The notes beneath the pieces are model-generated. The model was given only the letters and a program-made list of their open reading frames with translations. It had not been told where the DNA came from and searched no databases. A DNA stretch of 64,000 nucleotides from Lewinella sp. LCG006. Its GTDB lineage: Bacteria > Bacteroidota > Bacteroidia > Chitinophagales > Saprospiraceae. The DNA lies in assembly GCF_040784935.1 (NCBI RefSeq), contig NZ_CP160680.1, forward strand, positions 6,429,802-6,493,801, written 5' to 3'. Below are positions 8,686 through 19,500 of the stretch, piece by piece; the stretch's first letter is position 1; every line of letters starts with the position of its first letter. A program made the translations under genes and the position numbers.

Positions 8686-10134
8686 CTACCAGCTTCGCCG
8701 ATCCCACTTCTTGGTCGCTACGATAGCTAGCGGATAATCGCTACCGATTTTTACGTGGTGTTCTTCCTGTTCCACAAATTTCAATTGATCGGGAATATGC
8801 ACCATGTCGGCGGGGAGTTCAGCCAGCTCTGGCACCCAACGTTTTACGTATTCTCCTTTGGGATCATAACGACGAGCCTGTTTGACGATATTAAAGTATC
8901 GATCCTCACGGGGATCGCTACCGACTCCTGCAATATAATTCCAATTGCCCCAATTGCTGGTTACGTCATAATCCACCAACATAGACTCAAAATATTCGGC
9001 TCCCATCTGCCAGTTGACCTGGAGGTCTTTTACTAAGAAACTGGCTACATTTTGCCGACCACGATTGGACATGAAGCCGGTGAGGTTCAGTTCCCTCATA
9101 TTTGCATCGATAAACGGCACCCCGGTTTCTCCTTCCAGCCAGGGACGCATATTTTTCCAATTGTTGCGCAAGCCTACAGGTTCTTCACCTTTGGTGCCTT
9201 GCTTAAGAAATATCTTATCCCCGTATTTTTTACCCATGAGCCGGAAGAAATCGCGCCAAAGCAACTCAAAAAACAACCAGTAGGTACTGTCATTTGCACC
9301 GCGCTCGGCTTCGTACTTTTTGATTTCGTGATAGATTTTTTTTGGCGAAAGACAACCTTGGGCAAGCCAGGCTGAAAACTTGGAAGAATAATCGCCGCCA
9401 ATCAGGCCGTTGCGGGTCTCTTTGTAGTTTTTAATATGGTCGGTCTCCCATAGATAATAGCGTAGTCGCTCCAGGCCAGCAGTTTCTCCTCCTTGAAAAG
9501 GAAGCACCTTACGGGAATCGGGGATCACTTCATCGTGGCCAAAATCCTTGAGGGTAGGAATTAAGCCTGGGGCAATATCAGAACTAAAATGAGGAATTTT
9601 TGAAGGCGTAGGAAGCGGTTCACGTACAGGGACAATGCGTTCTACTTCTTTGCGAAATTGGGAAAAAACATCGGGCGTATGGGTGACAGGAAAAGGTAGA
9701 TCTGCTGTGTAATACAACATTTTACCTCTGCTGTAAAGGATTTCCTGCCCTATCGTCCAGAGCTTTTTCTCCAGGTCATTCTGAATCGTGAGTTCCTCAG
9801 AGGTCCGTTCGCGATTGCAGAAAACCCAGCTGCTTTTGCATTCTCGTGCCAATTCGAAAACAACTTCTTCCGGCTTGCCAACACGTACTACGAGTTCGTT
9901 GCCACGCGCACGCAGTTGTTCACGTAAATCTTCAACAGCTTCAATGATGAACTTGGCCCGGAATTTTCCTGTTTTAGGAAAATCAAACCATCTTGTACGC
10001 CCCGTGAACAGGCGTTCATCAAAAACATAAACAGGAAGCACCTCATCCGCCATTTCTAAAGCGTTGGTGATGGCTTCATTATCGTGTAAACGAAGGTCTT
10101 GACGAAACCAGACTATTGCGCGGCGCAGGCTCAT
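8686..10134 (-). CDS. DASH-type cryptochrome / photolyase
   Basis: FAD-dependent blue-light enzyme of the photolyase/cryptochrome family. The N-terminal alpha/beta domain begins RRAIVWFRQDLRLHDNEAI; the C-terminal FAD domain contains LFFELLWRDFFRLM, TGVPFIDANMRELNLTGFMS and NRGRQNVASFLVKDL, the latter typical of the DASH group, followed by WQMGAEYFESMLVDYDVTSN and WGNWNYIAGVG. DASH proteins repair cyclobutane dimers mainly in single-stranded DNA. Length 482 residues is normal. Start taken at MSLRRAIVW; an ATG 33 bases upstream adds an unconserved leader. Convergent with the E2 gene; no operon partner. Confidence 0.92.
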   Translation of the reverse strand: MSLRRAIVWFRQDLRLHDNEAITNALEMADEVLPVYVFDERLFTGRTRWFDFPKTGKFRAKFIIEAVEDLREQLRARGNELVVRVGKPEEVVFELARECKSSWVFCNRERTSEELTIQNDLEKKLWTIGQEILYSRGKMLYYTADLPFPVTHTPDVFSQFRKEVERIVPVREPLPTPSKIPHFSSDIAPGLIPTLKDFGHDEVIPDSRKVLPFQGGETAGLERLRYYLWETDHIKNYKETRNGLIGGDYSSKFSAWLAQGCLSPKKIYHEIKKYEAERGANDSTYWLFFELLWRDFFRLMGKKYGDKIFLKQGTKGEEPVGLRNNWKNMRPWLEGETGVPFIDANMRELNLTGFMSNRGRQNVASFLVKDLQVNWQMGAEYFESMLVDYDVTSNWGNWNYIAGVGSDPREDRYFNIVKQARRYDPKGEYVKRWVPELAELPADMVHIPDQLKFVEQEEHHVKIGSDYPLAIVATKKWDRRSW

Positions 10135-10276
10135 AGCTATTGTTTTAAACGGTACATACGGATTCAACTAACACACCAGATGTACTGTTCTTTTTGAAAA
10201 TATTGAAAGTAGAACAAAGATACAACTACTTGGTTTGGAAAAAGAGCGTGAAAATCACCATTTTTGAAAAGTGCTC

Positions 10277-10406
10277 ATCCCGATTCTCGGGATTCGAGGG
10301 GGGGGACGCGCGAGCAACGCGAGTACCACCGTGAGTTCCGAGACTTCGGAACGAACACAACCTCGAGCGAAGCGAGTACCACCGCGATCCCGACCTTTCG
10401 GCGGGA
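10277..10406. repeat. GC-rich cluster of five short hairpins upstream of the SCO1 gene
   Basis: Five consecutive hairpins: 10277-10293 (ATCCCGA/TCGGGAT), 10307-10321, 10335-10352 (GTTCCGA/TCGGAAC), 10362-10376 and 10388-10406. A 21-bp segment ending GCGAGTACCACCG is present twice (10311-10331 and 10364-10384; 19 of 21 identical). The cluster ends 18 bases before the SCO1 start codon, so it may be part of its leader. Function unknown. Confidence 0.6.
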
Positions 10407-10424
10407 GAGCACAAACCAACAACC

Positions 10425-11033
10425 ATGAAATACGCCTTCTACATTTTCCTTCTCTTAGGCCTTTTTAATAGCAGTTGCCAATCCAAAGAAGCGCTTCCTG
10501 TCTTAGGCCCCTACGAAAAAACAAATGGGGAGAAAGTCTTCCATCCCGTCCGGGATTTTCGTTTGTTCAATCAGGATAGTATTGTTGTCACCAATACCAC
10601 TTTCCAGGAAAAAATCAGGGTAGTAGATTTCTTTTTCATCTCCTGCCCCAGCATTTGTCCAAAGGTGCAGGCGCAAATGTTAAAAATCCAGGAAATTTTC
10701 CAGGAAGAAAAAGAAGTGGTCCTGGTTTCTCATACCATTGACCCTAAACGAGACAATGTAGCAGCTATGGCGCGTTATGCCACTAATATTGGCGTAGAAC
10801 GTGCCGATCGATGGCAGTTTCTTACGGGCGACCGAGCATTGCTTTACCAATTGGCCGATGATCATTTCAATATCGTTGTTGAAGACGACTCCGCCCCCGG
10901 AGGTTTTGATCACACTGGTCGCATTGTACTGATTGATAAAAAGGGGTACATTCGCAGCTATGCCAACGGAACAAACCCCGCTTCCGTAGACACCTTGATA
11001 CAGGATATCCAACAATTACTCCTCCAGGAATAA
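10425..11033 (+). CDS. SCO1/SenC-family copper-binding lipoprotein
   Basis: Thioredoxin-fold protein that delivers copper to the CuA site of cytochrome c oxidase or keeps its cysteines reduced, acting on the outside of the inner membrane. A lipoprotein signal ends at Cys18 (LGLFNSSC). The copper ligands are visible: C74 and C78 in FFISCPSICP and H163 in FDHTGRIVLID. Length 202 residues is normal. The start codon of a cytochrome c lipoprotein follows 12 bases after the stop codon, which supports a respiratory role and cotranscription. Oxidase genes are not in the window. Confidence 0.9.
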   Translation: MKYAFYIFLLLGLFNSSCQSKEALPVLGPYEKTNGEKVFHPVRDFRLFNQDSIVVTNTTFQEKIRVVDFFFISCPSICPKVQAQMLKIQEIFQEEKEVVLVSHTIDPKRDNVAAMARYATNIGVERADRWQFLTGDRALLYQLADDHFNIVVEDDSAPGGFDHTGRIVLIDKKGYIRSYANGTNPASVDTLIQDIQQLLLQE

Positions 11034-11045
11034 AAATGCACCAAT

Positions 11046-11450
11046 ATGGGAACGCCATTTTTTCGCTTTCTGCTTGTAGCCACTACCCTATTTTTAGTCG
11101 TTCACAGCTGTGAACAAGAACCATTTCAACAAGGAAAAAAACTATATACAAGCTATTGCGAAAATTGCCACATGGCAGATGGCAGCGGACTAGGAACCAA
11201 CATTCCCCCTTTGGCACAAGCCGATTACCTGAAAAATGAGCAGGACAAAATTGCTTGCATTATTCGCTATGGTATCAACGATACGCTCCTCGTTAACGGT
11301 AACCGCTACGAAACTCCCATGGCAGGTATTGAAAACCTTTCAGAATTTCAGATTGCCAATGTAATCAACTACATCAACCAAGCTTGGGGAAATGACTATG
11401 GTTTCGTAACCGTAGAAGACCTGAGAAATCAATTAAAAAAATGCAAATAA
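11046..11450 (+). CDS. Small cytochrome c lipoprotein
   Basis: Membrane-anchored class I c-type cytochrome. A hydrophobic leader ends at the lipobox Cys22 (LVVHSC). The haem motif is C38-C41-H42 in YCENCHMADGSGLG, and M92 in YETPMAGIENLS is the likely sixth ligand. The protein has 134 residues and one haem. It follows the SCO1-type gene within a few bases, so both probably belong to one transcript serving terminal electron transfer. The specific redox partner cannot be read. Confidence 0.88.
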   Translation: MGTPFFRFLLVATTLFLVVHSCEQEPFQQGKKLYTSYCENCHMADGSGLGTNIPPLAQADYLKNEQDKIACIIRYGINDTLLVNGNRYETPMAGIENLSEFQIANVINYINQAWGNDYGFVTVEDLRNQLKKCK

Positions 11451-11533
11451 GGCGACGGAGAGAAGAATAAATTCCTCAATAATTTCAGAATTAGTACATT
11501 GTAGTCTACTTCTCTATTTAAAAGATTGTTACA

Positions 11534-14500
11534 ATGTCACAGAACGTTAAGCATACGCTCTTTTTTCTTGCTTTTGTCCTCATCACTCTTAATCTTCATG
11601 CCCAAGTTCCCGTCAATGACGACTGTGCCGGGCTGATTGATTTAGGCGTTGCACCTTACTGTCCTGATATTACGATTCCAGGAAATGAAACAGAAATTTA
11701 TTCCAATGTCGACGCTACTGCTTCCGACATTGGTTTCGGAAATAATCCTCTTTGTTTCAACGGAGGTACGGTCCAGCGTGATGTTTGGTTTGCTTTTACA
11801 ACCAGTGATACCATCTTTGACTACACCATCACTGTAATGGGCGTAGAAGGTCCCAATGGCGAAGCTTCCATCGTCAACCCACAGGTAGCACTTTATCGGG
11901 GAGCTTGTGCTCTAAACAACCTGGCAGAGTTGCTTTGTGCTTCTGCTGCCCAAGGAGAGACAATGGTAGAATTGGATGCTGAAGGACTAACTCCGGGCAT
12001 CACCTATTTTATCCGAATCAACGATTATTCAGGTACCGCTACGCCTAATGCAGGAAGTTTTAAGCTCTGTATCGACAAGAAAGACCCCATTGATCTGATC
12101 ACGGATGGAGGTTCTACCAACTGTAGCGGAGAACTTTACGATTCTGGTGGCCCCGATGGTGACTACGGCAACAATGAGAACAATGTTTTCACCATTTGTC
12201 CTAATCAACCCAACCAGTGTATCAACTTTACCCTCCAGTACTACAATATGGAGTACAATGATTTTGCGGTCACTGATCAATTGATTTTTTATGATGGAGA
12301 TGGTACCAACCCAGGTACGATCATCACTACTTTAGGTGGTAATGATTTTGGCGGAACTTCGGCAACTTCAGGGGTTTGTTTTGCCGTTCAGGCCAGTAGC
12401 GGGTGTATGACTATTCAGTTTATTTCTGATGGTACCAGCACCTTTCAGGGCTTTGCTGGCAGCTGGGAATGTTCTTCACAAGCCTGCGAAATCAACGATC
12501 CTGTAACGATCAGTCCGGGAGCTTCAGCTACCGAAATTGAAGCTTCCCTCTCCACGCCTTTTACCCAAACAACGATTACAAATATTGACTGTGACAATGC
12601 CGCTTATGGCACCTTTATCGCCGGAGACAATACTGACTTAGGGCTGAATCGTGGCTTGGTGCTTACTTCGGGTACTGCCGTTGGTGCAATCGGCCCTAAC
12701 AACCAGGCTGGTGTCTCCACCAGTTTGTTCACCCCCGGTGATGATGACCTGGATGTACTTTCTGACCTTTCTGGCAATGGAGAACTTTCCGAAGATGCCT
12801 GTGTCATTGAACTTGATGTATTTGTCAACACCAATGAACTCTCTTTTGAGTACGTCTTTGGTTCCGAGGAATATCCCGAATTTGTTAATGATATTTACAA
12901 TGACATCTTTGCCTTCCTGATTTCTGGTCCTGGCATCACCGGACTACCGGCTTTGAATGGGCAAGAAAATATTGCGACCATTCCTGGCACCAACACTTTT
13001 GTAGAAATCAACAGTGTCAACAATCTTCTCAACTGGGAATACTACCGCAACAACCAGGATGGATTGAGCTTGCAGTACGACGGACTTACCTCTGATTACC
13101 TGGGCGTCAAGAAAAGCCTCACCGCACGAGCAACCGTGGAGCCATGTAATACCTACCACCTAAAGCTGGCTATTGCCGACCGAGGGGACAACCTTTTTGA
13201 TTCAGGTGTATTTGTTTCCGAATTAAAAGGCGGCACCCCTGAACTAGTCGTCGAATTCAACTCAGGTATCGAATACCTCATCGAAGACTGTACCGACATC
13301 CCTGACGAAGTTATCTTCCGGTTAGACAATCCACTGGATGAAGATATCACTTACAATGTGGTCATCACCGGAACTGCCACCCAAGGAGTGGACTATCTGT
13401 TTAGTGTTCCCAGTCAGCTGACTTTTGTGCCTGGATTAAATGAAATCACCTTTCCCATTTCTGTATTGAGCGATCTGGACGATAACGAAGGCATTGAAAA
13501 TATTATCATTCAACTCACCAATGACTTCGGTTGTGGTTTGGTTGAATTGGCCAATTTGGAAATCCTCCTCTACGATCAACTCATTGTAGATATCAATGCA
13601 GGAAGTGATACCGCCAGGGTTTGTGCCAACAGTGACGTTATCCTTACCGTAGAAGGCGCCGCCAATTACTTCTGGACCCCCGTTAATCTTTTTGATGATG
13701 TAACCTCCAGTACACCTACCGTTACGCCTACAGAGAACGGTTGGGTATACGTAGAAGGACAGGTTGGCAACTCTTGTACCGCTGTTGATTCTATCTATTT
13801 GCTGATCCTCGACCCCGTCATTGATATCATGGAAGAAACAATTCCGACTTGTCAGACGCAAGCCGTTCAATTAGTCGCCAATAACAATGTATCAGGAGAA
13901 GGTTTGAGCTGGAGCCCCACCACGGGGCTGGATGATCCTACTTCCGCAACGCCAATGGCCAATCCTCAAGTAACAACGGCTTACGTAGCTACGATTGATC
14001 TGGGCTTTGGTTGTACGGTGGCAGATACTGTTGTGGTACAAGTTGACTTTTTGAATGTGCCTGAGCTGGCTGCGGACACGACTATTTGTCAGAATTTTGG
14101 GGTAACGCTATCGACCTTACTCGATCCCAATGTTGCCTCGACGACTTACACCTGGATTCCTGGCATGTCGCTGGATGATCCGAGTAGTCCTACTCCCCTA
14201 GCATTTCCTGATGAAACAACAACTTACGAGCTTATCGCAACTACTAACAATGGTGCTTGTAGTGCCAGTAACTCAGTCACAGTGACGGTTTTACCTGCCG
14301 ATGTAGCCATTACCAATGAGCCCGATACCTTACAGATTTGTCTGGGAGAGAGTGTTACCTTGAATGCGCAAACCAGCACTGGCAACAATGACAATTTCCT
14401 TTGGACGCCCAATGATGGCAGCCTCAGCAGTACGACAGATCTTTCTGTAATTGCCACGCCCATTACTGGCACGACCTATTTCACTACTTTCACGGTAGGC

Positions 14501-16309
14501 AGCTGTACAGTGATGGACTCTGTGTATGTTCAGGTGGATTCTTTACCAGCCGAATTAGGAATCACGGTGGAGCCTTTTGAAGAATCCTACTGTCAGGGAG
14601 AATTGGTAACCTTGGTATCCCCTACTTACGAGCCAGTTCTGTATCCCAACATCACCCACCAGTGGTTAGGTCTGGGCTTAGAAACATCGGATACCTTGTA
14701 CAACCTGGTGTTTACCACCACCGATACATTTACGTACCAACGCACGACCATCAATGGTGGATGTATATCGGTAGAAGAAGTAACGATCAACGTCATCAGT
14801 AATGATGAAATAACGATCACCCCGGCCCAGCCCGTTATTTGTCCGGGAGAACAGGTACAGCTTACCGCAAACTCCAATACCCTCGGCGAATTAGAATGGT
14901 CGCCCGCGGAAACGCTGAGCTGTAGCGATTGTGCAACCCCTATCGCTTCACCGACCAATACGACCTCCTACACCCTGAGTTCGAGTGTGGAAGGTTGTGC
15001 CATCGAACAATCGGTGACCGTGACGGTGCTCAACCCTGATGATTTCACTCCTATCGGCAATCGGACGGTTTGTGCGGGAGAATTGCCACTTTCACTCAAC
15101 CCTAATGCCAGTCCGAACGCTACCTATGTATGGACCTCTAACCCTGCTGGTTTCAATAGCACCGAGCCGAACCCCAGTGTTAATCCAGCCGTAACAACCA
15201 CCTACATTGGTACCGCTACCAACATTTGTGGCACCATCACCAAAGAAATCACCATTACCGTGATTGATCCGGGTAGTATCATCAGCGTAGCCGGTGGTAT
15301 CGACACCCTTGTTACATGTCTGGGTTTTGAATTTGACCTCACGGCTAATGTCGACAACAGTAGCAATGGTACCGAAACACTCACTTGGTTATATGATGGT
15401 CAGAGTGACGTAGGAGCGGATGCCACCTTTACCGCTGGCAATAGTGGTCTGGCTACCTTCATCTACCAGTATGGCACTAGCGCTACCAATGATTGTGAAT
15501 CCCTAAGTGAGACGGTTTACATTCAGGTCAATGAAGCACCACAACAAGTAGCCGTAAGGCCAGATACAACGCTGTGTTTTGATGCAGGCACGCCACTTAC
15601 GCTCTTCACTGGTACGGTAGAACCAGGCGTAGATTACAATTGGACCAGCACCAGCGGGGATGTCTTTATGGAAGCCGATCCGGAGGTATCCCCTACGGTC
15701 ACGACTACCTACACGCTGGAAGCTAGCTTGGGAGCGTGTACCTCCAGCACCGATGTTACCATCACTGTGATTGAAGCCACCACCCTGGCCATTGATGAAG
15801 CAGCCTCTACCAACCTGATCCAGGAAGGAGTGGAAACCTTGACCTTGGTTGCGGAAGCCCCCAACGCCAACAATCCTGCTATTGAATGGACCTTTAATGG
15901 TATCAACATAGGGTCGGGGTCTCCTCTGGATTGGACACCTGACCAAACGCAGCAAGATTTGCTTCCTGGTTACGTTTTCGCCACCATCAGCAATACCTGT
16001 CAGGAACTCATCGATTCCATCTTCATCCAGAAGTTGCTTTTCCAGATGCCCAATATCTTCTCACCCAACGGTGACGGTGATAATGATGTTTTCAAGCCCT
16101 TCTACCTCGGTGAAATGGACGTAGTGGAACTCACCGTCTACAACCGTTGGGGGCAAGTGGTCTTCGAATCAAACGACCCGAACAATCCCGGTTGGGACGG
16201 CAAGAAAGGAGGTAAAGATGCACCTTCGGATGTTTACATCTATACCGTAAGAGTAGGTGTTGGTACAGAAACTGTCCAGGACAATGGGCAAATCACCTTG
16301 ATTAGGTAG
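11534..16309 (+). CDS. Giant secreted adhesin-like protein, choice-of-anchor L and CHU_C domains
   Basis: Probable cell-surface or secreted protein handled by type IX secretion. After a signal peptide (LFFLAFVLITLNLHAQ) come a Cys-rich region (about 25-180), a CUB-like segment (about 190-315, with NQCINFTLQYYNMEYNDF), a choice-of-anchor-L-type domain (about 325-560: ATEIEASLSTPF to KLAIADRGDNLFDSGVF), a Calx-beta-like domain (about 570-670), then around nine PKD/Ig-like repeats of 80-90 residues, and the C-terminal sorting domain (MPNIFSPNGDGDNDVF, then VYNRWGQVVFES). The role in adhesion or matrix building is inference from domains. Repeat units make it prone to length variation. Confidence 0.85.
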   Translation: MSQNVKHTLFFLAFVLITLNLHAQVPVNDDCAGLIDLGVAPYCPDITIPGNETEIYSNVDATASDIGFGNNPLCFNGGTVQRDVWFAFTTSDTIFDYTITVMGVEGPNGEASIVNPQVALYRGACALNNLAELLCASAAQGETMVELDAEGLTPGITYFIRINDYSGTATPNAGSFKLCIDKKDPIDLITDGGSTNCSGELYDSGGPDGDYGNNENNVFTICPNQPNQCINFTLQYYNMEYNDFAVTDQLIFYDGDGTNPGTIITTLGGNDFGGTSATSGVCFAVQASSGCMTIQFISDGTSTFQGFAGSWECSSQACEINDPVTISPGASATEIEASLSTPFTQTTITNIDCDNAAYGTFIAGDNTDLGLNRGLVLTSGTAVGAIGPNNQAGVSTSLFTPGDDDLDVLSDLSGNGELSEDACVIELDVFVNTNELSFEYVFGSEEYPEFVNDIYNDIFAFLISGPGITGLPALNGQENIATIPGTNTFVEINSVNNLLNWEYYRNNQDGLSLQYDGLTSDYLGVKKSLTARATVEPCNTYHLKLAIADRGDNLFDSGVFVSELKGGTPELVVEFNSGIEYLIEDCTDIPDEVIFRLDNPLDEDITYNVVITGTATQGVDYLFSVPSQLTFVPGLNEITFPISVLSDLDDNEGIENIIIQLTNDFGCGLVELANLEILLYDQLIVDINAGSDTARVCANSDVILTVEGAANYFWTPVNLFDDVTSSTPTVTPTENGWVYVEGQVGNSCTAVDSIYLLILDPVIDIMEETIPTCQTQAVQLVANNNVSGEGLSWSPTTGLDDPTSATPMANPQVTTAYVATIDLGFGCTVADTVVVQVDFLNVPELAADTTICQNFGVTLSTLLDPNVASTTYTWIPGMSLDDPSSPTPLAFPDETTTYELIATTNNGACSASNSVTVTVLPADVAITNEPDTLQICLGESVTLNAQTSTGNNDNFLWTPNDGSLSSTTDLSVIATPITGTTYFTTFTVGSCTVMDSVYVQVDSLPAELGITVEPFEESYCQGELVTLVSPTYEPVLYPNITHQWLGLGLETSDTLYNLVFTTTDTFTYQRTTINGGCISVEEVTINVISNDEITITPAQPVICPGEQVQLTANSNTLGELEWSPAETLSCSDCATPIASPTNTTSYTLSSSVEGCAIEQSVTVTVLNPDDFTPIGNRTVCAGELPLSLNPNASPNATYVWTSNPAGFNSTEPNPSVNPAVTTTYIGTATNICGTITKEITITVIDPGSIISVAGGIDTLVTCLGFEFDLTANVDNSSNGTETLTWLYDGQSDVGADATFTAGNSGLATFIYQYGTSATNDCESLSETVYIQVNEAPQQVAVRPDTTLCFDAGTPLTLFTGTVEPGVDYNWTSTSGDVFMEADPEVSPTVTTTYTLEASLGACTSSTDVTITVIEATTLAIDEAASTNLIQEGVETLTLVAEAPNANNPAIEWTFNGINIGSGSPLDWTPDQTQQDLLPGYVFATISNTCQELIDSIFIQKLLFQMPNIFSPNGDGDNDVFKPFYLGEMDVVELTVYNRWGQVVFESNDPNNPGWDGKKGGKDAPSDVYIYTVRVGVGTETVQDNGQITLIR

Positions 16310-16310
16310 G

Positions 16311-16401
16311 GTAATATTTGCCTTTGTGTATTACTTTAAAGTAGTACATAAAGGCAAATATTACGGTATTAGGTACTTGGTACAGGGTATATGGACTTTG
16401 A
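16311..16401 (+). repeat. Hairpin plus GGTACTTGG array, copy 3
   Basis: A 26-bp stem with two non-Watson-Crick positions (16311-16336 with 16339-16364) starts two bases after the stop codon of the giant secreted protein. It is followed by GGTATTAGGTACTTGGTACA and then GGGTATATGGACTTTGA. The last part recurs in the copy at 46.7 kb. Confidence 0.7.
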
Positions 16402-16453
16402 ATACCCAAAAACGGAAGCTATCCCAAATACCATTCTAGTCCCGTGTATTTTA

Positions 16454-16490
16454 GAAGACCCAGGCAACGACGTTGCCTGGGTCTTCTTTT
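16454..16490. terminator. Rho-independent terminator between convergent genes
   Basis: A perfect 14-bp stem GAAGACCCAGGCAA (16454-16467) pairs with 16473-16486 around the loop CGACG, followed by TTTT. It lies between the giant secreted protein and the alpha-2-macroglobulin gene on the other strand and can serve both. Confidence 0.8.
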
Positions 16491-16517
16491 ATATGCCTAA
16501 TAGGGTTCAACAATAGA

Positions 16518-19500
16518 TCACTCCACCTCAGGCGTCACAACCTCTACCCAATAACCTGCGCTACTGGCGAAAATATCGTTGTCGTACATAGCGCCGCAAG
16601 TGCTGGCTGGCAGATAAAACCGCCCGCTGTACGTTGCGCTTAAATAAACCCGGAAGGTTTTGGTTTCATTGGCGCCTAAGTGGAAGAAGGTGTTGACGCG
16701 ATCATCCCGAAAATCGCGATAAGTGTAGCCCGACTCCGGATGGGTATTAATCTCCTCGAAACGCGTATTGGTAATTTCCCATCCTGCAGGAAATACTTGT
16801 TCCAAGGCCAGTTGCCGGTAGCCATAATTGAGCTTATTGGGGTGAGCAACGGTTACTTCGGCAATAAAATCAGTGCCCTGCGCTAAGCGAGAAATATCCA
16901 ACTGTTCACCATTTGCGCTGCGATATACGATATTCATATTGAGCTGTCGGCTGATCGCTTGTTCTTCTTCCGGTAAAGGTTGTCCCTGGCGAATGATACT
17001 ACCAAAGAGTTTTTGGGTGCTCGTGTTTTTCACAAAAATTGCATTGGCCCGGTCTTTAAGGTTGATCTGAATATAAGGATGATCCGCCCCGACATCTACA
17101 GCATTGGCCGCACCTTGCTTCATGGTGAAGGTGTAGGTTTTACTTAATTCATCATTTTCACCGATGTACTTGCTGAAAGCCAGCAACGAATAAGCAATTT
17201 CCTGGGTACTCAACCACCTACGGGCATTCATTTCTTTAGCAATTTGCTGGGCCACTACATCGGCAGAAGCCTGGTCTTCTAAGAGCACCAGCGTTTCCAG
17301 GATCATCGCCTGATCGCGTAAGCCTGAACCATAGGTAAAGTCCATCTCTCGGTAGTTGGCCACTTCGGTGTTGATGGCGCGCACCAAATCTTTTGCCGCA
17401 GCCACCTGACCAGCTAAAGCGTAAGCAGCCGCCAATCGCCAACGGCTGGTATTGCTTAAATTGTTGCGTTCTCGCAAACGGTTCATTGCTCCCAGTTCCG
17501 GTTTACCGGCTAAAGCCAGGGTGTACAAACGGTACGCCTGGTCCAATTCGTAGCTGCTGCGACTGACCAGTCCAAAATCAGCAATTTTTCCATCCCAGGC
17601 ACGTGCTGCTCCTTGTTGATAATCCTGCCAATTTCTTAGTAAACCCGAAGGCAGGGTATATCCAGCGGCTTTAGCAGCCAGCAAGAAGTGCCCAACGTAG
17701 GAAGTTGACCAGGAAGAGATTTCTCCTCGATCGGGCCAATAAGAAAAAGCACCATCACTGCGCTGAAACTGCCGCAACCTATCCAAAGCAGCAGCGACAT
17801 TCTCGCGAACTTTTGTCCGCTGCTCATCTTTGAGTTCCATGAAGGTGGCTAGATGCAATTGCGGAAAGGCAGAAGAAGTTGTTTGCTCCAAACAGCCATA
17901 AGGATACTGCAACAAGTACTGTACCCGACGTTCCAGATCAAGCGGTGGCAGATTGGTCATCTCCAAGGTTCCTGACCGCGTTCCGGCGGAGCCAAAGGGC
18001 ACATAATCCAAGGTTTGTTCCTCTCCTTTTGCGAGCACAAAGGGTGCTGCCAGCGTTTGCATAGGGTTGGGATTGCGGATGGCTATCTCTATTTCCTGGG
18101 TCGTTCGTTCTCCTCCACCTTCGGCAATGACCTTGAATTTTGCCACGCCCGTTCCGTCACCAATACTGATAGGAAAGCGAACCAGTTGATCACCCGCCTT
18201 GGTGAAATTGAGTTGCTTGCTCGGCGTAGATAAGCTTACCAAACCAGAGCTTTCCTCCAAGCGAACGTTTACGGCACCCAGCCGATCTTTCATCGCAAAA
18301 ACATTGACGGGTAAGTCGAGTTGCTCACCAATGCCCAGCACCCGTGGCAAGGTAGCCAAGACCATAAGTGGCTTTCGTACCGGCACCGATTTTTCGGCAG
18401 CCCCATAGGCATGAGGTTTCACTGCGACCACCATCGCCCTTACGGCACCCACATAATTGGGCATCTTCAGGCGATGGGTAACTTTTTGTCCTTTGCCCAA
18501 TTCAAAAGGCCCCAGGTGAAGAACTACTGGATCAAAACGATTCGCGCGATCGGCCTTCTTACCACCATCCAAATCACCATCACCACCGATCGTCAAAACC
18601 TGACTAAGGTCAATGGTCGTTCTGGACAAAACGTAGCGATACAAGTCCCAGGTTTTTACCCCCAGCGCTTCCCGAGCGAAGAAGGCATCGTGCGGATTGG
18701 GTGTTTTAAAGTTCGTCAGACTCAATAACCCTTCATCTACTACGGCCAAGGTGTAAGTCATGGCCTGCCCTTTGGTTTCGGAAACTTCCACCGTGAAAAA
18801 TTCTTCCGGTTTTAGCTCTTCAGCCATGCGTATTTTAGGTTCCAGGATCGTATTCGGGTCTTCAATTTTGATGGGGATGACGCCATAAGCACGCATGGGC
18901 AGGTCATTAGCATCTTGATCGTAGGGCTGTAGTACCGTAAGGAAGGCGTATACCGTGGGTGCCATTGCTGCTGTAGCTTTAAAGGATACTACATTATCAC
19001 CAGCTTTTGTATCCAACCAGCGTTCTTCGATCACTCCTTCTCCATTTTCTAGACTCAGCAAGGCCCGGCCTGCACTGCCTGCGGGGAAAGTCACGCTCAC
19101 TTCCTCGCCCACCTTGTAATCTGTCTTGTCGGTTCTAAAAGTAAGCATACTTGCTTCTTCTGAAAAAGAGTCTTCATTGTACCAGGGCGACCCTGCGTAT
19201 ACGTATCCAGCAGCGCAGTGGCCACTTTGTTCATCACAAACCCGCACCAGATAGCGCCCCCAATCATCTACCTTCACTTTCCAATTGGCCTTACCGTTGG
19301 CATCCGTAGTAATGGTCGCACTGGAAATACTCTTTAGATTTCGATCCCGCGCATAGCGAGCACCACGCGAATCTTCATCGTCCCACCACCAACGCCATTC
19401 TACGCGGAATAACTCTGTTTTCAGCTTTCGTCCGCCAGCAACTTTCCCCAGGTAATTGACGCTTGCCAATTGTATAGTAGCATCTTCTCCGATCAGCACC

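Noticed and set aside
10226-10468. Short frames on both strands upstream of SCO1
   Set aside because: Composition follows the hairpin cluster; no conserved protein is recognisable.
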